Positions 44,891-56,993 of a DNA stretch of 64,000 nucleotides are shown here, piece after piece. The notes beneath the pieces were generated by a model, which did not search any database, was not told where the DNA came from, and saw nothing but the letters and a program-made list of their open reading frames with translations. Location: positions 23,966,001-24,030,000 of the forward strand of contig JAKSXM010000147.1 of NCBI GenBank assembly GCA_022575985.1. The letters are read 5' to 3'. The first letter of the stretch is position 1, and every line of letters begins with the position of its first letter. Origin of the DNA: Anagrus nilaparvatae. Taxonomy: Eukaryota > Arthropoda > Insecta > Hymenoptera > Mymaridae. The position numbers and the translations under genes are program-made.

Positions 44891-45483
44891 TATTATAACA
44901 TCTAGGTGGTATTTGCTATAATAAAAAAAATAGTAAATTGTATTCTAATGTTGCGTAACATTTATGCATTATACCTAGCCCACAGCTGTAAGTAAACATG
45001 TTCCATGTATTTTGGTTGTATAACACAAACCTGTTATAAGTTTTTTTAATTTCTTGATAAAAGCAGAAATTCCAGTTTTTTCTCAGGTGTTTCCATCATA
45101 CAGAAGATCTCAGCAGCTGAAGATCTCTGGCATTGTTTACTTTGGTACACTAACCGCGAGCACCATCTTATATCGACACTGTTTAAGCTTTTATTTAATT
45201 TTAACTCTATTAGTTTTTTATGATTGAATCAAATAGAAAATCTTTTTAATTTTGAATTCAAAAAAAATTTCTATTAGATCAAAAAGAATATCTTCTTGAA
45301 TCAAATTCTATTTGAGGTAAACAGATTTCTATTTATTACAAGAAGATGCGTGTTTTTTTCGCGCAAAAAAAACCATTGCGGTTTACCATCTGGTTAACTG
45401 CAAGGTATTAAAAGGAAATAAAAAGGTTAATAAAAAGGAAAATGAGCCTTCCAGTTAGAAGCGGATACCCGGGGTATAATTTT

Positions 45484-45668
45484 TAATTTTTCAACCCAAA
45501 ATATTTTCCAATTTTCCAAGATGGTGAAAGTTCATTTTTTTAAGTTTCTTGGTCCGCCATTTTACCCAAAATATTTTCCGATTTTCCAAGATAGCGGACC
45601 GAGAAACTTAAAAAAATGAACTTTCACCATCTTGAAAAATCGGAAAATATTTTGGGTTGAAAAATTGA
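45484..45668. repeat. Hairpin with ~80-bp arms
   Basis: TTTTTCAACCCAAAATATTT...CCAAGATGGTGAAAGTTCAT...TTTCTTGGTCCGCC is followed by its reverse complement ending GGGTTGAAAAATTGAA, with a spacer of about 20-30 bp. Decayed copies of the same block (AAAGTTCATTTTTT, CACCATCT) follow to about 45900. Confidence 0.75.
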
Positions 45669-46040
45669 ATATTTCCAACGAAAATTCATTTTTCTTACCC
45701 TATAAAACTCCCTTGTTAAGTTAAAAGTTCATTTTTTTAATTTTCTCGGTTCACCATCTCTGAAATTCGGAAAATATTTTGGATTGAAAAATTGAAATTT
45801 TCCCACTGAGAATTCATATTTCTTGCCCTAAAAAACCTTCTTGTAAGTTCAAAGTTCATTTTTTAGCTGTTCGGTCCACCATCTTTGAAAAATTTTTTAA
45901 ACACATAAAGCAGTTTTAAGTTCTTTTCATCTGATTTTCCCATCTGGTAACCCAGAACGGTATTTTATGTGAAAAATTTTAAATTTCGGTCAAGCAGATT
46001 TTCTATTTGATACCAATAGATCTTTTTTCTCAGTGTGGAA
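45669..46040. repeat. Decayed repeat copies next to the hairpin
   Basis: Two further imperfect copies, ~120 bp each, contain AAGTTCAAAGTTCATTTTTT and CCACCATCTTTGAAAAAT. A terminus-like TTTTTTCTCAGTGTGG ends the block near 46036. TCTATTTGATAC here is inverted relative to AATCAAATAGAAAATC at about 45226, so the repeat material probably begins there. Confidence 0.45.
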
Positions 46041-46510
46041 TGATTCTTATAGGTATATTTTGATTGAAATATTCCTTAAGTTTGGCAAAATATTGCTGTG
46101 ATTGTAAAAAAAATTATATGATGGCATTTTAAATATTATTTTTATCTTACCAAACATGCGTATTGACCTTTTGAATTAGAAAATAATTTTAGCGGGAATT
46201 GAATTTCGCGGCGTAAACAGAAAGTTGTCACATATTTCTTTATGTCTGCAGTCACGTATCAGAAAGCAATATTAAAAAAGTAAATTTTATATTCATTGGA
46301 AATTTTATGTAATCTGCAGAAAATCATTGTGTTTGACTCAAAAATTAACTCAAAAATTTGCAAATATTTGTCATAACAATACATATAAAATCAGACAAGA
46401 ATATAAACCATTACAAAATATACATTACAATTACAAAATATATATATAATATTTATGCATACATATATAAAAATATATACATGTGTGCACTTATACTTTG
46501 ATATTAAGCA

Positions 46511-48767
46511 ATGGCAACGTCAGATAGTGACGATTTTGAAAGTGCTGATGAAGAATTGAGTGGTCATTCAAATAGCAAAAAAACTTATTTTAATGATACT
46601 TCTGTATTAGGGAAAACATGGGCATCAATAGACTCTGATTCTGATGGAGATATTGAATGCATTCCTGTACAATATCAAAATACTAATACAAGTGCCAGAA
46701 ATTATGAAAATTTTTTAATTAGTTCAAGAAGTGCTATAATAACAAACCAGATGGGAAAAATGAGTGATCATAATGAAGCACCAGAAGTTAAAAATGATAA
46801 GAATGAAAAATATTCAAATCCAAAAGATAAAATTGATGCAGGTCAGAATGAAAAATTTGGAAAACAAGGTAGACTAAAAAAAGAACAAAAACAATTAGGT
46901 GCTAAAAAGTTAGGAATGAAATTAGGTAAAAAAGTTGACTCAAATATCAATTCCAAAGTTTTTGAAAGCGGCGAAAAAGTTAAAATAAATGAACAAACAG
47001 ATGAACATGTTTCTTTAAAACAAGAACTTCAAGAATCTTTAAGCAAAGAAAATAAAACAATAAATCTAAGTGAAAATACTTTACAGTTAAACGAAAAATC
47101 TGAAAAGGAGCCAGAAGAATTAAATTCAAACCTTAAATTTAAGGACATATTTAAACCCGATGGTTATGAAGGTCTAGATAATGATGTCCAACTTCCTAAT
47201 GATTTTTCAGATGATAAGTATCAACCTGTTTTAGACAAACTTTCAACTTTAGGGTCAAAGCAAGATAGTGATAGCGATAGTTGGAGTGCATGGGGAAGTT
47301 GGGGAGTCAATTCATTGTTAAATACTGCTACCGCTGGGGTATCATCTATGACTAGTCATGTAAGCCGAGGATTTTCATTATTAGAAGAAACTATTGGAGC
47401 ACCAGATCCAGAAGAATTAGTGAAATCTGAAGATGTAATAACACAGGAAAAAAAAATTGATGGTGAGGAAACAATTTTTACCATAAAATTTATTTTTTTT
47501 CTTAATTGAGGCTATCATATTTTTTGTGTCTTATAATTTTTTTTTAACGCAGATTATTGAATCAAATCTCATGTGAATATTTTTTTTTTATAATATCATT
47601 AGTAGTTACGATAAGTTCATTAATAGAATTCAAAAATTTTCTAGAAAAAGAATCTGAAATTGATTTTGATTATTCATTTGGGTTTGGAAATCTGATATCC
47701 AGTGTGTCAAATATAACAAAATTAGTTGAATCTACAAGTTCAAGGGTAATTACTGGAGGACTTGATACATTAGAAACAATTGGTAAAAAGACAATGGAAG
47801 TTTTACAAGAAGGTGATCCAGGATTAAAGAAAAAGAGAGCATTTTTTTCATCAGAAAATGATAGGCCTATTTTATCACAAATATTAAGAGAAGCAAAAGA
47901 TAAAGCAGATACAGAAGAAAAATCATTAGAAGAAAAGGAATTAGCTCGAAAAGTGCATTTTGAAAGTTTGTTTGATGATTACCAAGGACTTGTGCATTTA
48001 GAAGCCTTGGAAATGTTATCTAAACAATGCAGTATAAAAATACAACAACATTTAGTTAATCTTGATGGTAATGATTTGACTGCTTTGCAAGAGACTTTGG
48101 ACGAAGTTAAAGAACTTTGCGATCTTGGTAATGACGAAGAGTTTGATGAAGAAAATAATGAAAAGTCTTTAGAAGATAAATTAAAAGAAGCTTGTGAAGA
48201 TTTAGGCATATCCCTTTCTTTAGAAAAACTTATCAATGTAATTTAGATTATATATTTATTAACTAATTTTAATTTTAGTACAAGCACAAAATTAAATTCT
48301 TTTTTTTTAAGGTATGGAAAGAAATATTGGAAAGTAGTATACCTGCATGTTCAACCGAAACTTCACATTCAATAATATTTCAAAAGGCGATATCATCCGT
48401 TGCTCTATTTACTGCATGTTCTGTTGAAAGATATCATAAAACAGCAGAATTACTTTTAATCAAAGAACATAGAAGTACAGTTAACGAAACAGACTCATTA
48501 GTTCAATTCACAAAAGTAATATGTTCTCAATTAGATGAACTAGCAAATTTATTCTGCAATCAATTGAATAAATTTAATGAAGAATCTGTCAAGTCTGTGG
48601 TTAGCTCAAATATTAAGTTTATAATAATAGAGGTAAAAATAAAAATGACCTTATTTTTGAATAAAAATATATAATTATTTATTTTTTTCTAGGCAACAAA
48701 TGCAAGTTCATATATTCAAGAAGCATTTAGATTATTAATACCAATTTTACAAATTGGAGCTATATGA
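46511..48767 (+). CDS. FAM114A: FAM114A (NOXP20-like) homologue, four exons
   Basis: Exons at 46511-47462, 47645-48237, 48312-48632 and 48693-48767 join in frame to 646 codons ending at TGA 48765. Residues 1-250 are acidic, lysine-rich and probably disordered (start MATSDSDDFESADEELS). A tryptophan/glycine segment DSWSAWGSWGVNSLLNTATA lies near residues 256-275. The conserved core after exon 2 begins includes FGFGNLISSVSNITKLVEST, ITGGLDTLETIGKKTMEVLQ and EGDPGLKKKRAFF, typical of the FAM114 family (DUF719). The C-terminal part is helical and the protein ends ...LIPILQIGAI. The vertebrate homologues act around the Golgi and autophagy, with no defined enzymatic activity. The acceptor of exon 2 is the least certain: AG at 47602, 47605 and 47626 would also keep the frame. 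It converges with Nup58, 282 bp away. Confidence 0.88.
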
Positions 48768-49049
48768 CGTTACTAACAAAAAATAATTCAAACTATCCAA
48801 AACAAAGTAATATTACATTATCTTTAAGCATGAATTTTTTCTTTTTAATACCAAAAAGATTGTATTTACAATTAATTAAATGAAATATTTTTTATTTCTC
48901 TAAATTCAAAAACATGTTTTTAACCATATTTTTAACAAAATACTATTTACTTGATAAAGATGTTAAAATTTAATATCAAGTATCTATTTTTGACATCTGC
49001 CTTATTGACTGATTTTTACAATATTTACATTTAATTTATAAAAAGCATT
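48768..49049. other. Convergent intergenic gap between FAM114A homologue and Nup58
   Basis: The two stop codons are 282 bp apart, so the 3' UTRs probably overlap or abut. TTTATT at 48891-48896 reads AATAAA on the minus strand and could be the Nup58 poly(A) signal, about 155 bp past its stop. Confidence 0.4.
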
Positions 49050-51623
49050 TTAATGTTTTCCACGTTTATTACTAATTGGAGGTTTTTGTAATTGAAAACT
49101 AGAACTTGTATCAGATGATGTTAAAGGGGCTGTTAAATTTAAAGGTGGGTTAAAACTTAATCCTGTTGATGGAGGTTTCATCGAAGAGCTTAATAAGTTT
49201 GTTGTAGCTGTCGGTGCACTATTTCCCCAAACTGTTAAAAATATAATTAAAAATATTTTATTAATAAATAATCTATCAAATAATTATTAGCTTGATTTAT
49301 TTAATTAATTTTAGTTGATTCAAAATATTTAATTTGAGCAACAAATTTTACATAAATTTGTAAATATAATTAAGTGTATGATATATTATAAAATAATCAA
49401 AATATTTCTATTAGATTATATCTTTTAAATTTTCAATTAACAATAACATATATTATGCATTTCTGAATCAATACAGATTTTGTATAAAAATTAGCAGTAG
49501 TTAATTTTAATTATAAATATTTCTACAAAGATAAGTGTAAATTAATTAGAAAAAAAAAACGTATGATACAATCTATTTATAGAATAAAGACATATTAAAA
49601 ATCACAATTTTAATTATTAACCTCAACCAAAGAAGAAAATTAAAGTACTTTTTAGTATTGAAGAAAAGATATTCAGAGACTTTAGGATATTTATAGGATA
49701 AAAAGACATAAAGAAGGATAGAAAATAGACAACACTACTTCAGATATTCTTTATCTCGTCTTTACTATATACCAAGAATAGATTTTTGAAATTTATAAAC
49801 AGTACAATATTTTACATTTTTTTTTATTACTTATTTTATTTTAAATTATCACGAAAACTTACCTAATGGATTATGGGAACCATAATTTTGTGTTTGGTTT
49901 GAACTCAAAGATGAATTTAAAAAACTTCTGTTCCCTGAAAGTTTATCAATTAATAAATATTCTAATATAAAACAAAATTTTTTTACCTTGACTAAAAGGT
50001 GTTGGTCCTAAAGAAATGTTTCCGCTGTTACTCCTATTTAATTTACTAGTAGTTTTTACGTCGTCAAAAACATTTGTAGAATCCTTCAATACATATTTTC
50101 TAAAATTAAGATACTGTTCTTTTTGTTGTTGAACTTTGGAATGTACACCTTGCAATTTTCCAGCAGCAGCAACTAATGACTCATGGAGTTTACTCATTGC
50201 TGTGGTTAATTCTATTGGATGAAATAAAATAAAATAGAACTTTAGGTTTTTTTTACTTTAAATAAACTTTTCACAAATTACCTTGTGGGGTTATAGCTTT
50301 AGGAGTCATCATGGTTTGCAAATGTTTCTCTGTAACTTCGATTTGATTTTTAAATAACATTAAGTCATTTTCAAAGTGATCTCCCAATTCTAAAAAGAAT
50401 AAAAGTGGTGCATTGTTTTCATATTGAAGTCCAGGTGGAATATCATGTGTTCGTTGTGCTATTTCAGCATTTTGTAAAGATTTAGCTGTGTCTTGCTTCA
50501 ATTTATCCGCTAATAATCTATCTCTTTGTACATTACCAGCTAGAGTGGTTAATATTTCCATTAAAGAAGCAGTATCTTCTGAGCATCTATTCAAAGGCCT
50601 TGCGGAACCTCTTGCAATATCAGAACTTAAAGATTTCTGAGATTTAACAAACTCCCTAAATTGAAGAAATTTAGGTATTATAAATTGGGAATAATAACAA
50701 TAATTTTTATAAAGATTGAACCATTACTTAAAACTATCAATTGTCTGCATCAGCTCATTAGGCAGTAAATTTTCTTTTGCAACTGTAGGGCTATTACTAC
50801 CTTGAGAAAGTCCTTTGCTACTTAAAGATATATCTAATCCACCTAACCCTCGATTAGAAGTGATTACATTTGTTGTTGTGGTAACTGTTGCAGATTTTGC
50901 TCCAAACAATGATCCTGAAGTTGAACCTAATAATCCAGCTGAAAAATAAAAATCATGAGAAATTGTTTTTTTTTTTTTTTAATAACAATTTTAAGTACTT
51001 GTTGATGCAGGCAACCCAAATGATGATGTGGATGTTGTTGGAGCTCCAAAATTTATTGGTGCTGTTCCTGTTGTTGCTGGAGTGGAAAAATTTATACCTG
51101 GTGTTATTGTTGTATTAGTATTTCCAAATGATAATACCCCAGTTGTTGCAGGAGTATTAAATGATAATGTTGCAGTAGTAGCTGGAGTCCCAAAATTTAA
51201 TGGCGCACTTGCTGGTTTATTAGGTGTAGCAAATGACAAATTAGACGAAGTTGTAGTTGGCTGAGTAGCTGTACCAATACCAGAAAACAAATTCAGGCCA
51301 GCTGATGTTGTGGCAGTATTAAATTGTAATGAAGGTTGCGCTTGAGCAGTTGTATTTGGTGTTACCGAGCTTCCAAAACTAAAATTCAATGTTGGTTGAT
51401 TAGCAGGAGCTGAATTGGGTTGCTGTGCTGGAACCCCAAAACCAGTAGTTCCACTTAAGCCTGTAGAAGCTCTGTAATTTAATAAATAGCATATAATTAC
51501 TTTATATAATTAAAATACAAACAAATAAGAAGTTTAAACTATTTTTTACGTTTGTGTATTAAAATTAAATGTTGGTGCTGTTGCAGTCGTTGTTGCCGGG
51601 GCTCCAAAAGAAAAATTAGACAT
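49050..51623 (-). CDS. Nup58: Nucleoporin Nup58 (p58/p45), seven exons
   Basis: Exons at 51550-51623, 50999-51471, 50728-50938, 50282-50655, 49987-50211, 49863-49934 and 49050-49231 join in frame to 536 codons. The protein starts MSNFSFGAP and ends NKRGKH. Residues 1-250 form a Thr/Ala/Gly-rich FG domain with FSFG, FGVP, LSFGNTN, INFGAP, SSFGLP and SLFGAKS. About residues 253-440 form the helical core that in the family pairs with Nup54 and Nup62 in the central channel of the nuclear pore. That core includes QRTHDIPPGLQYENNAP, FFLELGDHFENDLMLFKNQI, MMTPKAITPQ and KEQYLNFRKYVL. The tail is Ser/Pro-rich. Length is close to the fly and human proteins. Introns are 52-78 bp except the last (631 bp). 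The region upstream is shared, divergently, with the zinc-finger gene. Confidence 0.94.
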
Positions 51624-52180
51624 TTTAAAAATTTTTTTCTACTAATATAAAAAATAAATGCATTGAAGCTTAATATAACTGTGCAAAAATATTAAACAGG
51701 AAAAAATACACACAGCAGCAAAAGCAGTACTTTTTATAGATTCCAAAAAACATGTATTGGAATTCTAGTAAAACAATGTAAATTTCCCACTATACTCCAT
51801 ATGACTAGTGTTTATGCGCGCGAGATTATTATTTATTATTACATGCGCATTGCGCACAAACGCATGTGAATGTGAAAATTATAAAAAATGAATTTGTAAT
51901 GGTATGAATCGTTTGTTGATGCAACAATGATAAATAAATTGTTAATTATATATGAATAATTTTTAAATTTGATTTTAAAAAGAACAAATAATTTTAAATT
52001 AAATAAATTAATTTTATTTAAAAAATAGATATATTATACGCAAGCGCCAACAAGCTTGGCACGCGCAAGCGCAAGGAAAACACAAGAATGCGCCCAAAAA
52101 ACCGCTCTACAAAATGAAAAAATATCTTTCATTTCCTGCCCGGTGTTCATTAAGTAGTAAACCTGTGGTGAGCATAAATG
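51624..52180. promoter_or_regulatory. Divergent upstream region of Nup58 and the zinc-finger gene
   Basis: Two GC-richer patches, about 51810-51870 and 52030-52115, rich in CGC and GCGC (CGCAAGCGCCAACAAGCTTG, GCGCAAGCGCAAGG), stand out in an AT-rich setting between two genes reading outward. A GTGAGT donor at 52181 suggests a non-coding first exon of the zinc-finger gene ending at 52180. The transcription starts themselves are not visible. Confidence 0.4.
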
Positions 52181-53371
52181 GTGAGTTTTTTCATTACTGA
52201 ACTTGTTTTTGAATATTTTATATTTTTACAAACAATTTACTTTTCTTTTTTTTAAATAAAGCATGATGATTTTTTTTCAATTTTTATAACTAATGATTCT
52301 CAGCATATTTTGGCAGTTTTTTTATAGGTTATAGAATCATGATAACACCACTGCATGTGTACCTATATATTATTATACAATTTTATTACGTGCAATATGA
52401 AATTTTTCTTATTTTTGTTTTTAATAATTAGCTTTTTTTACAATATTATATAACAAATATTTTGATCTAAAACTAATTGAATAAAAATATTGGATGAAAT
52501 AAACATGGCTTCATGAATATAATGTAAGGGATAATACGATGTCGGTATATTCGATAAATTTGCTATCGTTAAAAGACTAATTATTATATTTTGCATGATT
52601 GTAATTTTTAAGAAATAAATAATTAAGATAGTAATTTGATATAGATTTTGTATTTATATTAATGGCCGTTATGTACCACAAAAAATAGACAAAACGAAGG
52701 GGAGTTGTTTTTTTTTGTTTCGACCGGCTTTTAGAAATTAGAGGGATGAGAGGGAGAGGACAATTTACATTGCGCGCGCTCTATTCTCCCTTATTCAAAT
52801 ATGGCCATTAAATTTTTTTCAAGCAAAAATGAAAAAATTATAAATATTCAGAGCTACCCGAATAGAATCTGCAAGAATGGGCTAGCCTGGCCCGGTTTGG
52901 AAGCTAGACTTTTCAGATCTAGCCAAGTTTGGAATCCGAACCAGGGCCAGATCAACATTTATTATAATGCGAACGACAGTGAATTCAGTCTTTGGTTGTA
53001 TCTAACCTTACAATCATTTAAATGATTTTTTTCTTTAAATTATAATGCAAATAAAATTTAAAATTTTATCATGAAAAGAGTTTAAAATTAACAAAAAAGC
53101 ATTTCTTTAGTTAAATAAAAAAGTTTCAGTTTATTAAATGATTCGGCTTCCAAACTTAGATTCTATTTGGGTAATCAAAGTCCATACATGTGATCTTAAT
53201 TAAAGTTTCCTCGTATACATTATAAATTTTAAAAATATCGCATCATTGTAAATACCTCAAACAATAAAATATTTTAATAAATTAATTGATGAATGGTGGA
53301 TAATATTAAATAAATTTTTTGATTCTATAAAATGAAAAGTTATTAATTAAAAATTTCACTCATATTTACAG
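52181..53371 (+). other. Probable 5'-UTR intron of the zinc-finger gene
   Basis: The GTGAGT donor at 52181 and the ATATTTACAG acceptor ending at 53371 lie 21 bases before the ATG. A TA-flanked inverted-repeat element sits inside at 52857-53171. Confidence 0.4.
52857..53171. mobile_element. 315-bp TA-flanked inverted-repeat element
   Basis: CCCGAATAGAATCT at the left and AGATTCTATTTGGG at the right are inverted copies with one mismatch. TA flanks both ends (52855-52856 and 53172-53173), the usual Tc1/mariner target duplication. GTTTGGAAGC inside the left end is matched by GCTTCCAAAC near the right end. Confidence 0.6.
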
Positions 53372-53392
53372 TTGCTCTAATAAAATTTCACT

Positions 53393-55051
53393 ATGAATTT
53401 TTCATCTTTTGGTGGACATTTTTCTAATTCAATTCCAAATATACATCAATTTGCTGCTGACAGTACTAACGGTGTAAGTTCTAGATATGGAAATCATCTA
53501 AATAGCCACTCTCCAATTGATATACCCAATGTGGGGAAATTTCTAAGCCAAGTAAATAATATTTCTTCAACTCCATCAGAAGTTTTAAATAATAAAATTG
53601 TCTACAGCCATATTAATAATCATTATTCAAATGTGCCATTTTCACAAAATCAAACTATTCAACAAAGACTTGCAACTCCAAACGAGCTGGAAAAACAAAA
53701 TTATCATCAGGTAAAAGAAAGCAAGATTTTTTATTAACCTATAAAAATAAAATTGTTAACAAAAATTAATTTTACAGCAATCTCCAGACTTATTAAACCA
53801 ACAAAGTAACAAGGACAAAAAATCTGAAATTCAACAAAATGGAACTTCAATAGTATCAAATAAGACTCATCAAAATATGCAAATGTTTCATCAATCTAAT
53901 ATTCAAACTACTATTCCTACTGGAATGCCTGCATCTTGGCAATCATTAGCAACACCTGGTTCAACTGTTGCTGATTATTTGAGTAATTTACCTGCTAGTA
54001 CTTTACCTCTCAGTTTGCATCATTTTTTAAAATATTCAGCAGAAAGTATAAAAAAGGAATCAGAATTAGCTCAAACTACCTCAATTGTTCCTGTTACTAC
54101 AACAATGCCTAATTTATTAGCAACAACTAATATAAAGAAGAAGAAAAAGAAAAAATTACCACCAAAAGAAAAGAAATCTAGACCAAAACCAGGTTAATAT
54201 AAACTAAATTTAAATTTAAAATGTTGATAATCTAGAAATTTAATAAAGTACAATAATAATTACTAGAAGTCTTCAAAAGGATAAATTTATTTATTTTTTT
54301 TTCAATTGTTGAACTGGAAGTTTTTAGAGTAAATATTTCAGTATTATCTATTTTTCTGAATATTCTAAATAAATAAATTTAATACATACATTTAAGAATT
54401 TACAAAATATTTCACTTTTTCTGTATCTACCAAAATTAGGTTTTCTTATTATAATTTTTAGGTGAAATTCGACTAACAACTGCACTTGATGGCTCTACCT
54501 TATACTGCTGTCCAGAATGTCATATGGCCTATCCTCAACGAGAACTTTTAGAACAGCATTTACTTGGTCATACTTTAGAACGTAGATTTATTTGTGATAT
54601 ATGCGGGGCAGGTCTCAAACGAAAAGATCATTTAACTCGACACAAACAAAGTCACAATCCAGAACGCCCTTACGTTTGTACAGTTTGTCTTAAAGCTTTC
54701 AAAAGAAAAGAACAATTAACCTTACATTTCGTAATACATTCTGGTGAAAAGAGACATGTGTGTACTGAATGTGGTAAAGGGTTTTACCGGAAAGATCACT
54801 TGAGGAAACATACGAGAAGTCACTTAGCTAGAAGAGTTAAGGCTGAACTAAGTCAAAATGCTGGTAAGTATTTTTTTTTAAATTTATAAAAGCTTTTAAG
54901 CTTTATTGTTTTTGCAAATTAGTTTAATTAATAGTAAAATTTATTTTTAGGAAGAAACTTACAAAATAACCAGCAGTCAAATAATGTATCAGCTGTACAA
55001 ACTCCAGAAATCATTTCAAGCAATAATCATTCAGGAGCGTTTATATCCTGA
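53393..55051 (+). CDS. C2H2 zinc-finger protein, four coding exons
   Basis: Exons at 53393-53710, 53778-54192, 54462-54863 and from 54951 join in frame. The ORF gives 411 residues to a TGA at 55049-55051, with 56 more open codons before TAG at 55220. The N-terminal half is Asn/Gln/Ser-rich. Residues 223-244 form a lysine-rich stretch (KKKKKKKLPPKEKK), probably a nuclear localisation signal. Four classical C2H2 fingers follow: C261/C264/H277/H281, C289/C292/H305/H309, C317/C320/H333/H337 and C345/C348/H361/H365, with linkers NPERPYV and SGEKRHV. It is likely a nuclear DNA-binding transcription regulator. I do not recognise the orthologue. The Gln/Asn/Ser-rich composition continues past the TGA, so the annotated end may be readthrough, a recent nonsense change or a base error. 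Confidence 0.85.
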
Positions 55052-55222
55052 GCTTCATCGGGGAACTTCCAAGTTCCCAATATCAATTATGTCAATTCAA
55101 CTAATGTGCAATCTTTACGTCATCATCAGTTAACAGCTGCTACTGTTTTAACTTTGCCTTCATCAGTTCAAAATCAATTTCAAGTGCAAGAATTTGGTTT
55201 TCAAGAAACTATGAAAATTTAG
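55052..55222 (+). other. In-frame extension after the zinc-finger TGA (56 codons)
   Basis: The frame stays open from 55052 to TAG at 55220-55222 and encodes ASSGNFQVPNINYVNSTN... to ...EFGFQETMKI. It has the same Asn/Gln/Ser-rich style as the rest of the protein. The stop context is TCC-TGA-GCT, not the strong CUA readthrough context known in flies. Confidence 0.5.
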
Positions 55223-55674
55223 ACAAGAATTTCGGAAAATACTAAAACAATATGAATATTAGGTAAATAATTCTTGAAGGTAATTTATTAAGCTTTTTTT
55301 TATTTTAAACAAAAATGTGATTTATGTGATTTAGGTTTAATTTTTAAAGCCATTAAAGAATCAAATTTTTATTTTTTTTAATGTTTTTATGCACGTAGGA
55401 AATCATGGAATTAACATTTAATTTTAATTCCATTAGTAAAATAGCTTTATCAATGTAATTGATAAATAATTCAAAAAGGTTATATATCATATAAAAATGC
55501 ATTAAACAAAAAAATAAATAATTTCATGCATACTCATTCATTCATAATTAAAATTATTTGTTTAAATTATTGTGCAATAAAAATATATTCTGGTTACTTT
55601 AACCTGACTTTAAAGTGCAATACTCGGTCCTTAATTAGTTTGTAAATTCATATTTAGTTAACTTGTAAGATTTA
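55223..55674. other. 3' region of the zinc-finger gene
   Basis: AT-rich, no further gene. An AATAAA at about 55576 is a possible poly(A) signal. Confidence 0.35.
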
Positions 55675-56029
55675 AATAGGGTTGTCTAACGCTATCGAGA
55701 TTTTTTGATATTCTGAAAATATTTAAAAAAATATTCGACACGTATTTTTTTATTTTTCATAAAAATTAAAAATGACAGAGTAATTATTCATTAAAGTAGC
55801 TAAAATACTAGTAGTGGGGGGGGGGGGGCATGACGTGACAGTCCATGAAACGCAATGTTAAAAGTATAGGGAATCTTGATTGTGACGTCACGCGTAATTT
55901 ATTTAACTTTTTTTCACCGGTTAAAAATTGTTTCAATAAAAAATATTAAAATACGTGTCTAATATTTTTTATAAACTGCAAAACCAACCAAATAAAATTT
56001 CAAAATTTTTTTCATGCAATAACCCTATT
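55675..56029. mobile_element. ~355-bp palindromic element with poly-G centre
   Basis: AATAGGGTT at the left and AACCCTATT at the right form the ends. AAAAATATTCGACACGTATT is matched inverted by AATACGTGTCTAATATTTTT. Near the middle a run of about 13 G is followed by CATGACGTGAC, with an inverted GTGACGTCAC about 50 bp on. No ORF. Confidence 0.6.
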
Positions 56030-56993
56030 ATATACATTTGCTAATTGTAAATTCTTAAGTAAAGCCCTTTCTAGACTAGATTTTTTTTTTAAATTCTGTG
56101 TGGTTTGACTGTACTCTTTGCTATAGTAAAATCACATACGATTTAAAAAAATTAATTTAGTCTAGAGAGATTTTAACATGAATTTTCTGAAAAAATATTA
56201 CCATTTAAAAAAGAATCTCAGTAATTTGATCTAATTTAGCCCACACCATCAAATAAGAAATAAAGTAAATAAGTCTGCAACAAAAAGAACATAATCCCCA
56301 GCAGGGATTTACTTACTTGCCTTAACGTATTATCTTCCTTAAACACAAAGTATTTGAATATAGAAGTAGTAGTTTATTGCCTTGTTTAACATAATAAATT
56401 GTTTTGTAAGAATATTAGTTTTATTATATATGATTATGGTTAACCTATTCAGGTTATAATGGAGGTCATCAACAGTTTGAACATGCAGTTCTAAAACTTA
56501 TTTTTTACTTTTAAACTTAGTTTAAGAATACATCTAAAAAATGTAATTTGACGTTATCTAATACTCCGTTCATAATGCGGGGGGGGGGGGGTGTGATTTC
56601 TGACCAATTACCACATTATGACTGAAGTATAAGTAATATTTATATTCTTATATGTTTTTTCAGTATTATATTTTTAAATTTTTTATCCTAATTTTATATG
56701 TGCAGTAAATTTTTCTTCTAATTTTTTCTTGCAAATCATTATTCTCTCATTATTATTATTACGCAGATTTGCTGCTCAGATGTGTAGAAATGTACCGATT
56801 AGGACAAGTATAAGAACTTCAAAATCTTTCCTTTTTTGAGTAATTTACAATAAAATATATAAACTAAATTTTTTTGTCTAGTCGAGCTTTCAAAGGGGCG
56901 TAAGGGAGTCAAAAAACATAAAAATTAGGGTATTTATACTTACAGATACAAAGCTGAGATTTTACCACCTGAACAGTGGACTGCTATCGTTAT
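56030..56993. other. Non-coding stretch with a second poly-G run
   Basis: No gene is supported. A 13-G run at about 56579-56591 follows ATACTCCGTTCATAATGC. Confidence 0.4.

Noticed and set aside
47553..47644. Exon 2 of the FAM114A homologue beginning at the AG of 47552
   Set aside because: That acceptor puts exon 2 out of frame with exon 1. The acceptor at 47644 keeps the frame and avoids an unlikely hydrophobic stretch.
47979..48236. Minus-strand ORF within the FAM114A homologue
   Set aside because: Antisense shadow of exon 2.
50888..51264. Plus-strand ORFs opposite Nup58
   Set aside because: Antisense shadows of the FG-repeat exon, whose frame and splice sites are well supported on the minus strand.
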